A stretch of DNA of 64,000 nt from Durusdinium trenchii (lineage: Eukaryota > Sar > Dinophyceae > Suessiales > Symbiodiniaceae), in assembly GCA_963970005.1 (NCBI GenBank), contig CAXAMN010022740.1:6559-70558 (forward strand). The letters are read 5' to 3'. Within the stretch, counting starts at the first letter, position 1, and each line of letters opens with the position of its first letter. The notes beneath the pieces are model-generated. The model worked only from the letters and a program-made list of their open reading frames with translations, was not told where the DNA came from and did no database searches. Below, in pieces: positions 22,479-33,828 of the stretch. The position numbers and the translations under genes were made by a program.

Positions 22479-22889
22479 TGTGTGTGTCACACCCTGGTTC
22501 TAAGGGTTTCCACCTGCTTTACCTTTCCACCACCACCGAGACTTTCTATCAAAGGCAGGGGGACACGGCACCAGATTGCAGACCGTGTCTAACAAAGCTA
22601 TGCAATCTGGTGGGATATCCAGCTTGGCCAGCTGGACGTACCTGCTCGTTCTTCACAAGCTGTAACCCTACTTTTCCACGATTTGATTCATGGTTCTTCA
22701 TGATACTCCCCATAAACCTTTCCACTTTCTCACGCAGCAGACTTGTACAGAGGCTCGCCACTGCACACCTGTCGAAACATTGTTCAACCATACGGTTTTT
22801 GCGGACTTATGCGCCTTTCCGTTCCCTCACCTTCCTTCCCATCGTGACAACTGAATATAACTGAAAACCCAAGTTCGAAGTTCGAAGTG
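22479..22889 (+). repeat. 400-base direct repeat, copy 2
   Basis: Near-identical partner of 21634-22041, separated by 437 bases of unrelated sequence. At its right end TTCGAAG is doubled and then meets the next repeat (22886). No target-site duplication is visible on the outer flanks, so the LTR reading stays tentative. Confidence 0.85.
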
Positions 22890-23268
22890 TATTAAGTCCT
22901 GTTGCTAAGGACCACTAACTACTTTGAGCATTGTACAGTAGAGTTTTAGCAGGGGGCCACTCCACCCACCAGGGAGTGGCCAACGAAGAGCCTGGTGGTG
23001 TGGTGCTGAGAACGTACCTGCTGGGCGCATTTAAGACGCAGCTGGAGGACACCGTTTCACTCATACCTGTTTTTTGAACTCTTGACCAAGCTGTAACTCC
23101 AATTTTCCTGTAAAGTGCTAGTGAGTATGTTAAACAAGTCTGTTCTTCAGGCCCTTTCGCCATGCCGTTCCTGCAAGTCAAGGGCTAGGTACTCACTTAA
23201 AGGGCTGATGCATCCGGAACTCCAGAACCGGTTCTCCTCTTGCGAGCCTATATCTAAGTGTGATCTGC
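22886..23268 (+). repeat. Diverged 375-base direct repeat, left copy
   Basis: Starts TGTATTAAGTCCTGTTGCTAAGG and ends TATATCTAAGTGTG. It aligns along its length with 26890-27258. Conserved stretches include CCACTCCACCCACCA, GGTGGTGTGGTGCTGAGAACG and GCAGCTGGAGGACACCG. TG...TG termini do not fit a standard LTR. Confidence 0.75.
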
Positions 23269-23840
23269 AGTTCCGTCCCACCGCGGTGCACTGTGGGTGC
23301 GTTTAGCTCAGGCCCTCAAGGGAGATACTTCACAGGTTCTTCCGTGTTACTCCATCTTCTCAGATTGGTCGTTTCTGCTCGAGATTGCTGATACTAGGCT
23401 GTAGAGCTTACTGCAATCCACCTCAGAGTGACATGTCACGCGGTTAATTGCAACAAAGTTCCAATTTCCATCCAACTCACAAATTTATGCATGGGGTTTC
23501 TTTCTCTTCTTCCTAGGTCTTCTCTTCTACTTCTTTGTTCATTTTTTTAGGGTTGTTAGGTTGCAGGTTAAGCTTTTTAGTCAAGGGTGCGCCGGATTCG
23601 GCTTTCTGGCTACGTGCTATTCACCCCACTCCACACACACACACACCCTTTTTCTCCTTGCCTTTCGTTTGTTAGGTCCTTTTCTTGAGGCTTGTTAGGT
23701 TGCTGCTTAGGCTCGTACGAGGGAATAATAAGTATCATATGATTGTTTCTTCCTAATATTCAACCCATGCCCACTTAATTCTACTTTACTCAGCGAATTT
23801 CTTTTATATATTTTTATCATTACAGTATCTTATTTATTCA

Positions 23841-24870
23841 ATTCGGATCCTCGTGCAGATACCAGTTTAATATTGACTCTTTCTAAATTGATGATTTCAT
23901 GTAAATATCTAAACCAAGTATATGCGAACTTACTTGACAAGAAATTTATCTATTTAGTTCGGGTCTTTGCAAATCCAAGTATCAATTTAGTATTTAGTAT
24001 GAATATATATATATGTAGTCTATCCAATCAGTTTTAGAACGCATGCAATTCATGACATAAAGCAATATGCGTCCTCATTAAATTTGTTTAGTTTGTTAAT
24101 TCGGGTATTCACAAATCCAAATAACATTGTTTAATTAAGTAAATAAAATAGATGTGTTACGTTATTTAATCTGTTGGATTTATCTAATTAAATCATTCGA
24201 CCTTATTAACGATTATCTGTTCAGTTTTTTGTTTTAGTTAGTTCGGGTCTTCGCAAATCGAAGTATGAATTTGTTTAATTCATTTAAGCTGTCTATTTCT
24301 CTTCTTGAACCAGTTAAGTAATTTCAATAGTTTTAACAAGTGCTTAATTACTTAAAAGCATAAATGTTAAAAGCCACAATTATAATGGCGCATATACAAT
24401 TAAATGAAACAATACATGCATTAGATATTAAACTGGTAGTTGGATTTGCGAGTGCCCGAAATATACAGTTTAAAGAAATAGTCATTTTAAAACATATAGT
24501 GGCGGATTTTAAGCTATTGAACTGTTGCAATTAACTTCATAGATAAAAGTTATATATATATACTAACTCTATATGTTGATCTGCGAGTACCCGAATTAGA
24601 AAAATACATGCATTCATTTGTTTTGCATAGTGTCTTTAATTAGTGATCTAAGTTCTTAAGCTAAATAAGTCAAATATACTAGATATTTAATTGGGGTCCT
24701 GGATTTGCGAAGACCCGAGTTGAATACTTAACTTCAATATTTCAAACAAGGATGCAATTACGTACAAATAAGCATCAAACTGATACCTGGTTTTGCCAAG
24801 TTCCGAATTTCATAGATTAAAGCAAAACTGAAGAGATTACATAATACAGGATTTGCGAGGACCTGAACTT
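23841..24870. repeat. Head-to-head array of a 26-base TTCGGGTCTTCGCAAATCC motif
   Basis: Four forward copies begin at 23841, 23957, 24099 and 24241, the last three at an exact 142-base spacing. Five reverse copies lie at 24440, 24575, 24698, 24785 and 24847. The consensus forward unit is TTCGGGTCTTCGCAAATCCA. DNA between copies is very AT-rich and drifts, with remnants of a TTTGTTTTAGTTA sequence just before forward copies. Orientation flips once, near 24350. Confidence 0.75.
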
Positions 24871-24899
24871 AATAGATTAAGTTAATTAAAAATTACCTT

Positions 24900-26889
24900 G
24901 CTACCCGGGTTTTTGAAATACAGTAATTAAGTAAAGGAGCTTTGTTTAATACATACATAAATCATAAGTTGTTTTGTTTTCAACACGGGTACATATATAA
25001 TTTCACCATGTTACAAAGGGTGTAGTTTTATATTTTAGTTCAAGGGTCAATAATCGCATTGTGCTGGTTTCAGGTTCAGATTTTTACAGCTGTGACCTCA
25101 ACTTAACCAACATCGAGGCAGGCATGCGGTCACCAGGCCCAAAGAGAGCAGGTGGAATAACCCGTGGAAGAACAACCATCAAAAGAGGAGGTTAGGTGAT
25201 GTTCATGTGGGCAACGGCCCACAAAAGTGAAACCCAGGAAGCGAAAGCCTTAAAAAAGCTTTGTAAAATTGACCTTTGAATCTGTTGTTGCGAAAGTTGC
25301 CGGCGTAGCCGTTTTTCGAGCGCTGCATGCAGTGTGCAAGTCGAAGCAAGTGAGAAAGCATAGAGTTTACGAATAGTTGTCATACAACAGACGGTGTTGT
25401 TGCGTTCTTGGCGGGATGGCGAGCTTGCTTGGGCAGAAGTTCGAGTTGACGTCAGCAAATGGGACCGTCACCATCATGACAGTCCTAGCTGCGAGGCAAG
25501 ATCATGCATAGTCGCTGGCAACTGACGCTCAACTTGATCTTGAGTGGCAGCTGGATGGTCCGTCCGTCTTTAAGTTTCTTCATCTTGTGGTGGTGGTGTG
25601 AATGTCGGAAGATTTCGGTGCATTATAGAAGTAAGTTTTGTTCATTTGATCGCTTTCCCAAAGAGGGCGCCGATCCAGGCCGGGCTCTATACCCGGCGAG
25701 TTCTTCGGGGGTGGCGCCCTACAAGCGCCAGCGTGTCGACCCGGATACAAGATTCAAACCCGACACGAGAAGCGCCAAAACGGCGAGGCACTGCGAGCCT
25801 AAGCGGAACCAACGAAAAGTTGCGGCCAACTCGAATTACTTTCTGCTAACAGAAAGCGGTTTTGGTCAGTCTGACTTGGTTCAACTCAGCCACTGCGCGG
25901 TCCTGCCACACGCTCATTGAGTCATGAGGCTGCCGCAGTTAGTATGAATGTCAGACTGTCCTTGACTATTCCTTCCCATTGTATTGGTGAGGTACTCTGC
26001 AAAATGATTGTATGGATCCCTTAGATGGTGGGTGATCGTTGGCGAGCAAACACACATTTGACCTCTTCGCAAGAAGGCATGACACCTGACTCTGAATTGA
26101 GTCTTTTGCCATCATCGCTTTGTAAAGTCAAGTCTGACGCCATTGAAAGTCGGTCCTCTATTTGAGATCTAGGGTCAGGGCATATCAGGTCCATGCCACA
26201 TGGTTCATCAAGTTACTCAATAAACAACAACGGCAGACTTAAGATGTGAAAACAATTAAACCTGATTATCTCGTTGGTCGTGCACCGTATGGCGCAATGC
26301 TAGAAGGTCACGCTCGTCACGATGTCACTGGTGAGCTTGCTCGCCATCATGACATTTTGGTCACTCTTAGTCTTTGTAGAGTCTCAGAATTAAGTAGTTT
26401 GCCATAGTGTTTGCTTTGCTTTAAACAAACGACCGCCTTGTCAAAGCTTCGAAGTGGACTGACAGCCGAGCGACAGTGATTCATAAATCCTGGTGTAGAA
26501 TCATAATAACCATAAAGCTTCGAGCTTTGCACATCCCAGGCTCGTGCTGAATGGGCCTCACGCTGAGATGTGAAATGACTGATGATTTAAGTCTCCCATC
26601 GGTGTACCGCAGACAGTCCGCCAATGACAGGGGCGGTGTCAGTCCACCTCACAATGGCCACTTGTAACTGACAGCAACCGGACAGTTGTTCTTTGTCAAA
26701 CAAGAAAGATCCTTTCAACACCTTTGCAAATTCTTTGAAGTTCTTTGAAGAGAGTTCGATCGCATTATAGCAAATATTCCCGTCACCCCTCCCTTCGCTT
26801 TCGTTCCCTCCTGCTTTCGTTCCTATCAGGTTTCTTTCGTCAAGTGCGAAATGCAACCGCCAGATAGTGTGCGCCGGTTACGGCTCATT
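24900..26889. other. Interior of the 4.4-kb repeat-bounded segment, no clear gene
   Basis: Composition turns GC-moderate after 25060. A 138-codon forward frame (25504-25920) and its alternatives show no recognisable protein. 26090-26160 and 26355-26440 are diverged copies of each other (GAATTGAGTCTTTTGCCAT versus GAATTAAGTAGTTTGCCAT), so this part is also repeat-derived. Confidence 0.45.
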
Positions 26890-27258
26890 GTGTGCTAAGT
26901 CCTGTTTCTAAGGACCACTAGCTACTTTGAACATTGTACAGTTTCAGGCAGGCGGCCACTCCACCCACCACCCTGGTGGTGTGGTGCTGAGAACGTACCT
27001 GCTCTAGTCGCTCCTGGGCAAATTTAAAAGGCAAATTTAAAACGCAGCTGGAGGACACCGTTTTTCGAACCGTTGTGACCAAGCTGTATACTCCAAATTT
27101 CTCGTAAAGTGCCAGTGAGTATGTTACACAGTTCTGTTCTTCGGACCCTTTTGCTCTTCCGTTCGTGCAAGTGAAGGGCTAGGTATTCACTTAAAGGGTT
27201 TGTGCATCCGGAGCTTCAAAACCGATTCTGCTTTTGCGAGCTTATATCTAAGTGTGCG
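26890..27258 (+). repeat. Diverged 375-base direct repeat, right copy
   Basis: Starts TGTGCTAAGTCCTGTTTCTAAGG and ends TATATCTAAGTGTG, pairing with 22886-23268. An internal GGCAAATTTAAAA is duplicated here but not in the left copy. Together the two copies bound about 4.4 kb. Confidence 0.75.
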
Positions 27259-28386
27259 CGTGTGTTTTTGAATATGATGTCTCTAGTGTCTTTGATGGTA
27301 GCATGGGCTCTTCAATTTCCAGGTCTCCTACTGGTCCATCACTGCCTGGAACAGCGGCGTGCGGATGTTTGTGGCTTTCGCGCTGCCCTTTTGGGCGGTC
27401 GGCGTGATGCCTCCTGGTGAGACAGAGCCTGTAGCAGGAGGCCAGGACCAGCAGGACCCGTTCATTTGACCTGCAAACTACCCATTGTGAGGAACCTGCA
27501 ATTGTGTTGGGTGTGATTCTCCTAAAATTGTGGGCCGGAAGGTTGGACTGATCGCTATCATTGCAACTACAAAATTGTAGAGGAGAAACATTTTCGAGCA
27601 ACCAAGTCTATATTTTGATTGAAATGAAAATGTGTATGTCTCGAAGGTAGCTGAACACGCAAAGACCTGAATGTAGAAAAGGACATATTGATAGATGAAA
27701 AATATGAAAACCGTTTAGAGTCACACATACACCTACACCCCAAAAGTACCGAACGTTTTGAAATCTGGAATTTTCACCCCTCACATATGCTGCAGTGTAT
27801 TATACAATTTGATGGGTCTAAGTTCCGTCCCCGTCCCCTAAGCCAGGAAAGTCATCAAGGGTGTTGGATGTTCTGGTCATCCAAGAGAGCGTTGGACCTC
27901 AATGGGCTGACCTAGCACGTATGTTTTTGATCTTAGGCAAAGCACTAAGTATGTGACATGTGCGTTTTCAAAAATTGTGGACACGATTCTGCGCCCCCCC
28001 AAAACCTTTTTGTGTATGAAGTTTTCTAGATCTCAGCCCCATTCTTCACCAAGGATTTGCAGTTCTGGCAACACCTCCCACCCTCACCTTTTCAAAATAG
28101 ACTGCCCCATCCAGCCAACACCATGCTTTCTCGGCGAGGTCCCGCGCGTAATTCCGACAACACGACGTGTTTGCTGTTTCTGAGGCTTTTTCTCAGCACC
28201 TTGCTCACACCCAGCCTCTCACAGACGTTGATCGCAGGGCCTTTGGAGTACCAGGCGGAGCTGGACTGATCCTGCGTTTGGTGGAACCGGTTGGCCCAAA
28301 AAAACAAGACAGAACGTTTGGCAGTGCTTTGGGCTTTACACCATCCCAAACTCTGATAGAAACAGCAACCAACAACACCAACCACT
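27259..28386. other. Little supported; one possible exon
   Basis: Only 28225-28270 is exon-like: acceptor CCTCTCACAG followed by TLIAGPLEYQAELD. A second forward frame is also open. The rest shows no structure. Confidence 0.35.
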
Positions 28387-28494
28387 CCCAAACACTCCAT
28401 GTATGCCATATCTGTCTACAAGTCTGCCTACATTATCTATACATTGACCCCCCAAACCACCCCAATGTAGGTCAATATACCATATATATATATA
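28387..28494. mobile_element. MITE, CCCAGACAC family, decayed copy
   Basis: The left end CCCAAACACTCCATGTATGCC is well kept. The centre has TACATTGACCCCCCAAACCACCCCAATGTAGGTCAAT, the family loop. The right end has been replaced by a TA microsatellite. Confidence 0.55.
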
Positions 28495-28590
28495 TATACC
28501 AGTCCCATGGTGTGTTTACACATACTATCACCAACCATGTTTCTATTTGGAATCCTCCGCTTCTTCGAGTGCTTCTTTCTGGTACCTCAG

Positions 28591-28644
28591 TCGCAGGTGC
28601 AGTCGCAGGTCTTGCAGCTGGGCATCAGTCGCTTCGCGGCCAAG
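28591..28644 (+). CDS. Candidate short exon
   Basis: Acceptor GGTACCTCAG, donor CCAAG|GTGCGG, 18 codons in phase 0: QVLQLGISRFAAK at its end. The next phase-0 exon downstream is 29051. Unknown product. Confidence 0.35.
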
Positions 28645-29050
28645 GTGCGGTCGATCTCGACCGGTGGCGGCCAAGGTGGCGGGAGCGTTTGGACAAGGCC
28701 TGGGGGGATCCACGAGGCCTTGGAGATGTAACAGTGTAACATAGGTGTAACATGTATCTTTTTTGTTTGGCTGATTGGGGCGAAAAGGAGCAATGTCCTA
28801 CTGTGTTGTTTGTTTGTTTTTTTTCTAATCAATGTATGTGTCCATGTTCATACAATGCATGTGAATATTTTGGAGGTGTGGTTCATAGTCTCCATGTTTG
28901 GGAAACAAAAACGGTATCAGTGAAACACAAAATAACTGACACGTTTAAGTGCATTTATTACTACAAGGTGTTAACAAATAATAAGTCGAAGTGTTGCTCC
29001 ACCAACCTTGGTTTTAACAAAAATTCGCCGACTCGCGGCGGATTCTCCAG

Positions 29051-29152
29051 GTGACGGACCTGGAAGAGGTCCCAGGGCTCTACTGTATGTCCGAGCTGGA
29101 TTGCAGGCCGTCCGCTGGGGTCGCCGGGGCCGCCAGGGCCGCCAGCAAGTAG
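29051..29152 (+). CDS. Candidate terminal exon
   Basis: Acceptor GATTCTCCAG, then 33 codons reading VTDLEEVPGLYCMSELDCRP and an Ala/Gly-rich end before TAG (29150-29152). Phase matches the 28644 donor. A second forward frame is collagen-like in appearance because of the GCC repeats. Confidence 0.4.
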   Translation: MTDLEEVPGLYCMSELDCRPSAGVAGAARAASK

Positions 29153-30594
29153 AGGCGCTCGAAACAAGTGCATTTTGGATGGTATGCCAATGTATGCCAC
29201 AAAATTATCGAATTTCACATGACCTGGAATTTCCCAGTTCCTGGAATTCCACTCTACTTTTATGAAGTTTGATATTTATCAATATGATTTTGCGGTGGAA
29301 CCTGCATGTGGTGATCTCCCTGAGGACTTTTTTGTTTCAATCAGCAGTTTGTTCCATCGAATGGGTTCCCCGAAGGAGGAGGGGCGACAATCGATTGCTG
29401 AAAACTGATCAGGGTTACTTTCCCTAAAGTAATCATGAAAGTGGATGGCATGATGGCACCTACCTGTTTGTAAAATATTGGGAACATGGTCATCCAAAGG
29501 GGTCAGCTCATCCGCTTCCATGTTAGGCCCGTGTTTGCTTCAGGGCCGTGTATATTTTTCCGGCATCCGCCCTGCGATGGGCACCTGTGGTTTGGAACGA
29601 CCTGTGGGCACCTGTGGATGTCGAACAAGACTGACACATGACCACCAGAGTGGGCACGTACTTTCGTGTGAAGCTCTCTGGAAGGTTCCAAGCTAGTGAC
29701 CAGTCCTTCCTGTTTGCAAAGGACGGGTGACATGAATGCGGTTTCCAAATTCAGTTGATTGCACCAAAACACACGATATAGCAAGGGTCTACCGATATAG
29801 GACGACTCAAGACACACGCACTCGTAGCTGTTTCTATGGTGACTGTGTTGACCCACACCATGTGTGTGGCGTTGAAGCACGCAGTTAGTGTCGGCTTCCT
29901 TGTTCAATTAGGTTGGTGAACTGTCGGTAGGACCAAAGAGGCCAAAGACAGAACTCAATCGATCTGGGTGAACGGTCGGTAAGACCATGTGGAAGTCACC
30001 AAGCTACCCAGCGGAAAGATAGACTCCGGACTCGCCCGTGGGTTCGACATAAGCCACACTTATGTCGCCCATGTGATCTTATGTATAAATGTACATATAT
30101 ATATATTTATATGGTACCCCCAAGACCTACCTTTTTGCACTTTTCAGTTGTATTCATATATATATATACGGGGGTCTATATTAGCATTATTGTTATATAT
30201 ATATATGTGTATATACAATATACAGCATACAGGGATGTTTATTCATATACAATATATATATATATATACATCGCTACTAATTATTTCAGTCTCATATTTT
30301 CTCTCCGATGCCGTCCATTTCTGGTGCCTCAGGAACGATGTGTAAGAGCCTAGACACATCAGTTAACATGAAGTTCTGCCACGGGAATGTGTCCACTGTT
30401 TTCTATATATGCCGTACATATATTCTCCATTTTGCTGGGTGAGCACTCACCCGTTGGAAGATCCCAACAAGGATGGATGCCTAGACCCTGCCCATTGCAT
30501 TCCAGGCTGATCCTGCAGGATGGCGTGCAAGAAGTGGCATGGCGGCCATTCAGCAGCTTTCTGTGCTGGTTTTTCACCATGTTCCTCCATCCAG
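29153..30594. other. Non-coding with TA microsatellites
   Basis: TA-rich runs cluster at 30090-30110, 30155-30175, 30195-30225 and 30250-30270. No exon supported. Confidence 0.5.
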
Positions 30595-30683
30595 CCTCTC
30601 CCCCTGTACTTCGAAGTGATGGGCTCCATGGACTGCGCTCGATTCCTGGGGCCCGGCCTGGACGTCGACCTCGGTCGCGGCCG
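30595..30683 (+). CDS. Candidate exon
   Basis: Acceptor TGTTCCTCCATCCAG, donor GGCCG|GTAGCG. Reads LYFEVMGSMDCARFLGPGL and then DVDLGRG. The following reading frame (30702) is only 18 bases on, so the exact junction is unclear. A small deletion or an exon-internal frameshift is possible. Confidence 0.4.
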
Positions 30684-30701
30684 GTAGCGGCCTCTGCCTA
30701 G

Positions 30702-30830
30702 GTGGTCTTTGGGTCGGATCTGAAGCCGGTGGAAGTGCGATGGATCCAGAAGCAGTTGTGTTCCCACTGGGGACTCGACGTCTCCTCATGCCTGGCGCGT
30801 TCGGCGTTCCACTCTGAGGAAGGAGGATAA
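30702..30830 (+). CDS. Candidate terminal exon
   Basis: Forty-two codons plus TAA (30828-30830): VEVRWIQKQLCSHWGLDVSS followed by CLARSAFHSEEGG. GC-ending codons and composition fit coding. The reverse strand is open too (146 codons), but without splice support. No domain recognised. Confidence 0.4.
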   Translation: MVFGSDLKPVEVRWIQKQLCSHWGLDVSSCLARSAFHSEEGG

Positions 30831-31805
30831 AGATTGGCGAGGAGGCCCGGTGTCGCCCCTCACAGTCCAAGGGGTATTGAAATTTGCTATATATATATAT
30901 ATAGATGCAAACATAAGACAGTCCCTTGAAAGATCTTGAAAAACACCTGCTGGGGGGGGAGTGGAAGCTATTCTTGTGCTCAAAAGCAGCCATGCAGGGA
31001 CAGGATTTAGCCATTGGTGTTCGGCCAAGTAGTACCTCTTACTTCTCGGAGTGAGCGACCCCGACCGCGTGTGTGGCCAAGAAAAGGTGTGCAGGTACTG
31101 GATGTCCATCGACAAAAACGTCAGTGCTAAAACATGATTCCATCGATTGGACGGGGAAGACCAAACTTCCTTCAACAGTATCAGAGTGTGCCAAAGCATC
31201 TCCTGCGCAGGCATGTGTACAGGACACCAATCAATTTCGAGCTATATACTGTAATTACACAGACAGGTGTCCTTCTCTAAGAGGAAACAAGGTTCTCAGA
31301 CTTAGATCTTGGATCTTATGGCTATTTATCTACAGTAATTGGGAAGGATCTCCCACATGATGTCAGACTGTCAGATCTTCCAAGAAGTGGGACAAGAAAG
31401 ATCAGAAAGACACCACTTTCCAAACTGCTCATGACATAGAAATCAACACCTGCCACCCACTGGTACTCATCACTGCTGCCACGCTTTCCGCTTTCGTCGA
31501 GGTCCTTCTCTGCAGACTTTTCCTCAGCACCGGAGTGGGGCTCGCAACGCTTGGCGGCTGCCCGGCCCATTGTTGGTTGCCTGTTGTGGTGTGACGTTCA
31601 TATGACATGGCGTTGACATACCTTAGCTAATCCATGATAATATACCGATATCCATTGTATATCGTCATAACTCATCATATGAATCTCATATATTGTACAT
31701 GTGTGGTAGAAATCGCTAATGATTCTTGTGGCAAACTTCACAGACCATCAAACATACCTCGTTGCTGGGGCGATCTTTCGCTTATTGGAGTGGATCTTCT
31801 TCCAG
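30831..31805. other. Ambiguous, no call
   Basis: 31040-31230 has long open frames on both strands with similar composition. 30880-30905 is a TA run. Neither strand could be preferred. Confidence 0.35.
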
Positions 31806-31967
31806 TTGTTCCCACCTTTCATTCGGCTGAGTCGGGTCCGGGCGCCGACAAACGCACGATGCTTCAACCAATCAAGGTCTTGGAGCATCTGGAACCCTCC
31901 ATGAAGGCGTCGTTTGCGAAGCGAAGTTCGCCCCTGTTCGCGTTGGAGAAGAGGGGAAGCACTGGAG
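31806..31967 (+). CDS. Gene model A, exon 1 (internal)
   Basis: Acceptor CTTCTTCCAG and donor ACTGGAG|GTCACC. It starts with two bases of a split codon and ends with one. Reads VPTFHSAESGPGADKRTMLQ, then PIKVLEHLEPSMKASFAKRS. Clean GC-rich codons throughout. The ending base G joins the TT of the next exon to give Val. Upstream exons were not found. Product unknown. Confidence 0.5.
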
Positions 31968-32348
31968 GTCACCTGCCGGGTCAGGGGGTAGCTGCAAGGA
32001 GTGCTTTTCAGGGGTCATGTGAAACGGGGGCGATCTGGAAAGCCAATCCAGTCAGGTGTTTGGAACGCAGCTGGGATTGAAGAAGGCCGTCTTGTAGGCT
32101 CTTTTTGGCCATCGGTTCGACCAAAAAAGAAAAGGTTTACCTGGTTCAATGGTTTGTCGGTAAACACCATTAAATCAGTGGTGGTTGAAGAGTGGAGTGA
32201 AACAGATGGACATCGAAAAATGTTATGTTCGTTTGCTTCAACCTGGTTTTGCAGGGACCACCATCAGGCTCAGGCTAAACCGGCTAGATCGCACACCGCA
32301 AGATCCGCAAGATCGCGGGTTGACCAGCGATGAAACATATCAACCTTA

Positions 32349-32436
32349 CCCAGACACTCCATGTATGCCATATATGCCTACTTTGGTGGTTTGCGGGGTC
32401 AATGTAGGTATATATGGCATACATGGAGTGTCTGGG
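32349..32436. mobile_element. MITE, CCCAGACAC family, best-preserved copy
   Basis: 88 bases. The 33-base terminal arms are nearly perfect reverse complements (CCCAGACACTCCATGTATGC on the left, its mirror ending GTGTCTGGG on the right), around a 22-base loop. AACCTT flanks it at 32342-32347 and 32437-32442, a candidate target-site duplication. It lies inside the first intron of gene model A. Confidence 0.85.
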
Positions 32437-32948
32437 AACCTTCTATTGGAGATGTAGACGTTGTAAATATCGAGACAGCCCCCTCACACTCAGATTCCCA
32501 ACCATTGCTTGTCGAGTAGACCGCCATCACTAGGTTCGCTTGGAGATCTTGGATGTGGCTGTTCCCCTGTCCAAGGCCATGTCATGCTGCCGGCAAAAAG
32601 AGGGGAGGGGAAGCAAGCAGGAAGGTTTCGGGAGGGAATCCGAGGTTTCAGGGTGTGTAGCAGCAGAAAAAACATGTTTTGATAATTCATTGATTGTCCC
32701 ATTTTGTCCCTATTCTTGGATGGGTCACCAAAAAGTATAGAACAAACAGTGGATAAGCACGGGCAATGATGCACAGGAAGCACCGTCCAAGTAAGACGTT
32801 CATGGCATGTCGTGCTATTATAGGTTGGATTCAGCAAACAAATCCATCACCCCACAAGTCCAAACATTCTCTGGACAGAGTCATTTGGGTGTGGCCTGTC
32901 CCTGCAAAGAAAGGGGTCTGGCAGTCTGGCATGGCTCATCTCCTGCAG

Positions 32949-33088
32949 TTCTATCCACCCAACCGCTGCTTCAAACGCAATGGCTGAAGTTCCACGGGCT
33001 ATCCGCTGTGAAGTCAGGGCTATCCGCTGTCCCTGAACGTTCAAGCCAAGTCGGTGGACGCCATGGAGGCCGTTGGGGAGGAGAGCAG
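32949..33088 (+). CDS. Gene model A, exon 2
   Basis: Acceptor CATCTCCTGCAG, donor GAGCAG|GTGTAA. It begins TT (phase 1) and ends in phase 0. Reads LLQTQWLKFHGLSAVKSGL and ends GGRHGGRWGGEQ. A 14-base word, GGGCTATCCGCTGT, is repeated in tandem inside the exon and encodes LSAV twice. Confidence 0.5.
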
Positions 33089-33397
33089 GTGTAATTCAAC
33101 TTTGCTGAGATCCAGTTCCATACCAGATCATTGAAAGGGGTGGTGAATGGACGCCACTGGACCTTCCTTCACCCCTCGGGGGGCCCTGCTATTTGTTTAA
33201 AGTTGTAATTACTGCACCGTGAAATGTAATCATAGAAGCGGAACATAGTGAGTCAGAGTGTAAATGTTGTGAGTGCACCGCCAAGCCCCTTGGGCAGATC
33301 CCTGGTCTCTGGACACTTTGAAGTTGAGGTGCTGGACTCCAGCGGTTCTCAAGCGGTTCTGTGATTTTCTTGATGTTTATCGACGTATACACTGACT

Positions 33398-33437
33398 AAT
33401 CATATATATTATATATTATATATATATATATTATATA
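33398..33437. repeat. TA microsatellite
   Basis: About 40 bases of near-pure TA with ATTATA interruptions, in the second intron of gene model A. Confidence 0.8.
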
Positions 33438-33651
33438 CGTCCTTTCGGACCCATTGGAACTTTGAAATCAATCTTCCGAATGCCAAGTGGATTATTTCAA
33501 GTCTCAGATTGTTGGTGTTTGTGAACATTTGCAAGCTGGGAAACACTCATTGTCCATGTGTTTGGCGCAGAAGCCTGCTGCAGTGGGCCAAACCCCTGAC
33601 ACTCCGGACTGGCAATGACTGGCCTTTTGACCTACATCGGGGTCGTTTCAG

Positions 33652-33697
33652 AGGTGGAAGTGGGTCAACATACCGGTCGTCCAAGCTGTCCCACCAG
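33652..33697 (+). CDS. Gene model A, exon 3
   Basis: Acceptor GGGGTCGTTTCAG, donor CCACCAG|GTATTT. Reads RWKWVNIPVVQAVPP in the phase set by exon 2, leaving one G. Only 46 bases, as is common for dinoflagellate exons. Confidence 0.4.
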
Positions 33698-33761
33698 GTA
33701 TTTGAGAACCAAGATCATCCCTTAACTCCCCTGTCGGTTCATGCCCTGATGCTCCCTCCAG

Positions 33762-33828
33762 GTTGCATGCAAGGAAGCCACCGCTGTGCGATCCTCCATG
33801 GCCGGAACCGCCTGGGGCGGCATGCGGC
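33762..33828 (+). CDS. Gene model A, exon 4
   Basis: Acceptor GCTCCCTCCAG, possible donor GCGGC|GTCTTC. With the G from exon 3 it reads GCMQGSHRCAILHGRNRLGR. Another open frame reads VACKEATAVRSSMAGTAWGG, which also looks natural, so the frame here is the weakest link of the model. Confidence 0.35.

Noticed and set aside
23841..24870. CRISPR array
   Set aside because: Repeats are degenerate, change orientation and have spacers of 35-115 bases in a eukaryotic context.
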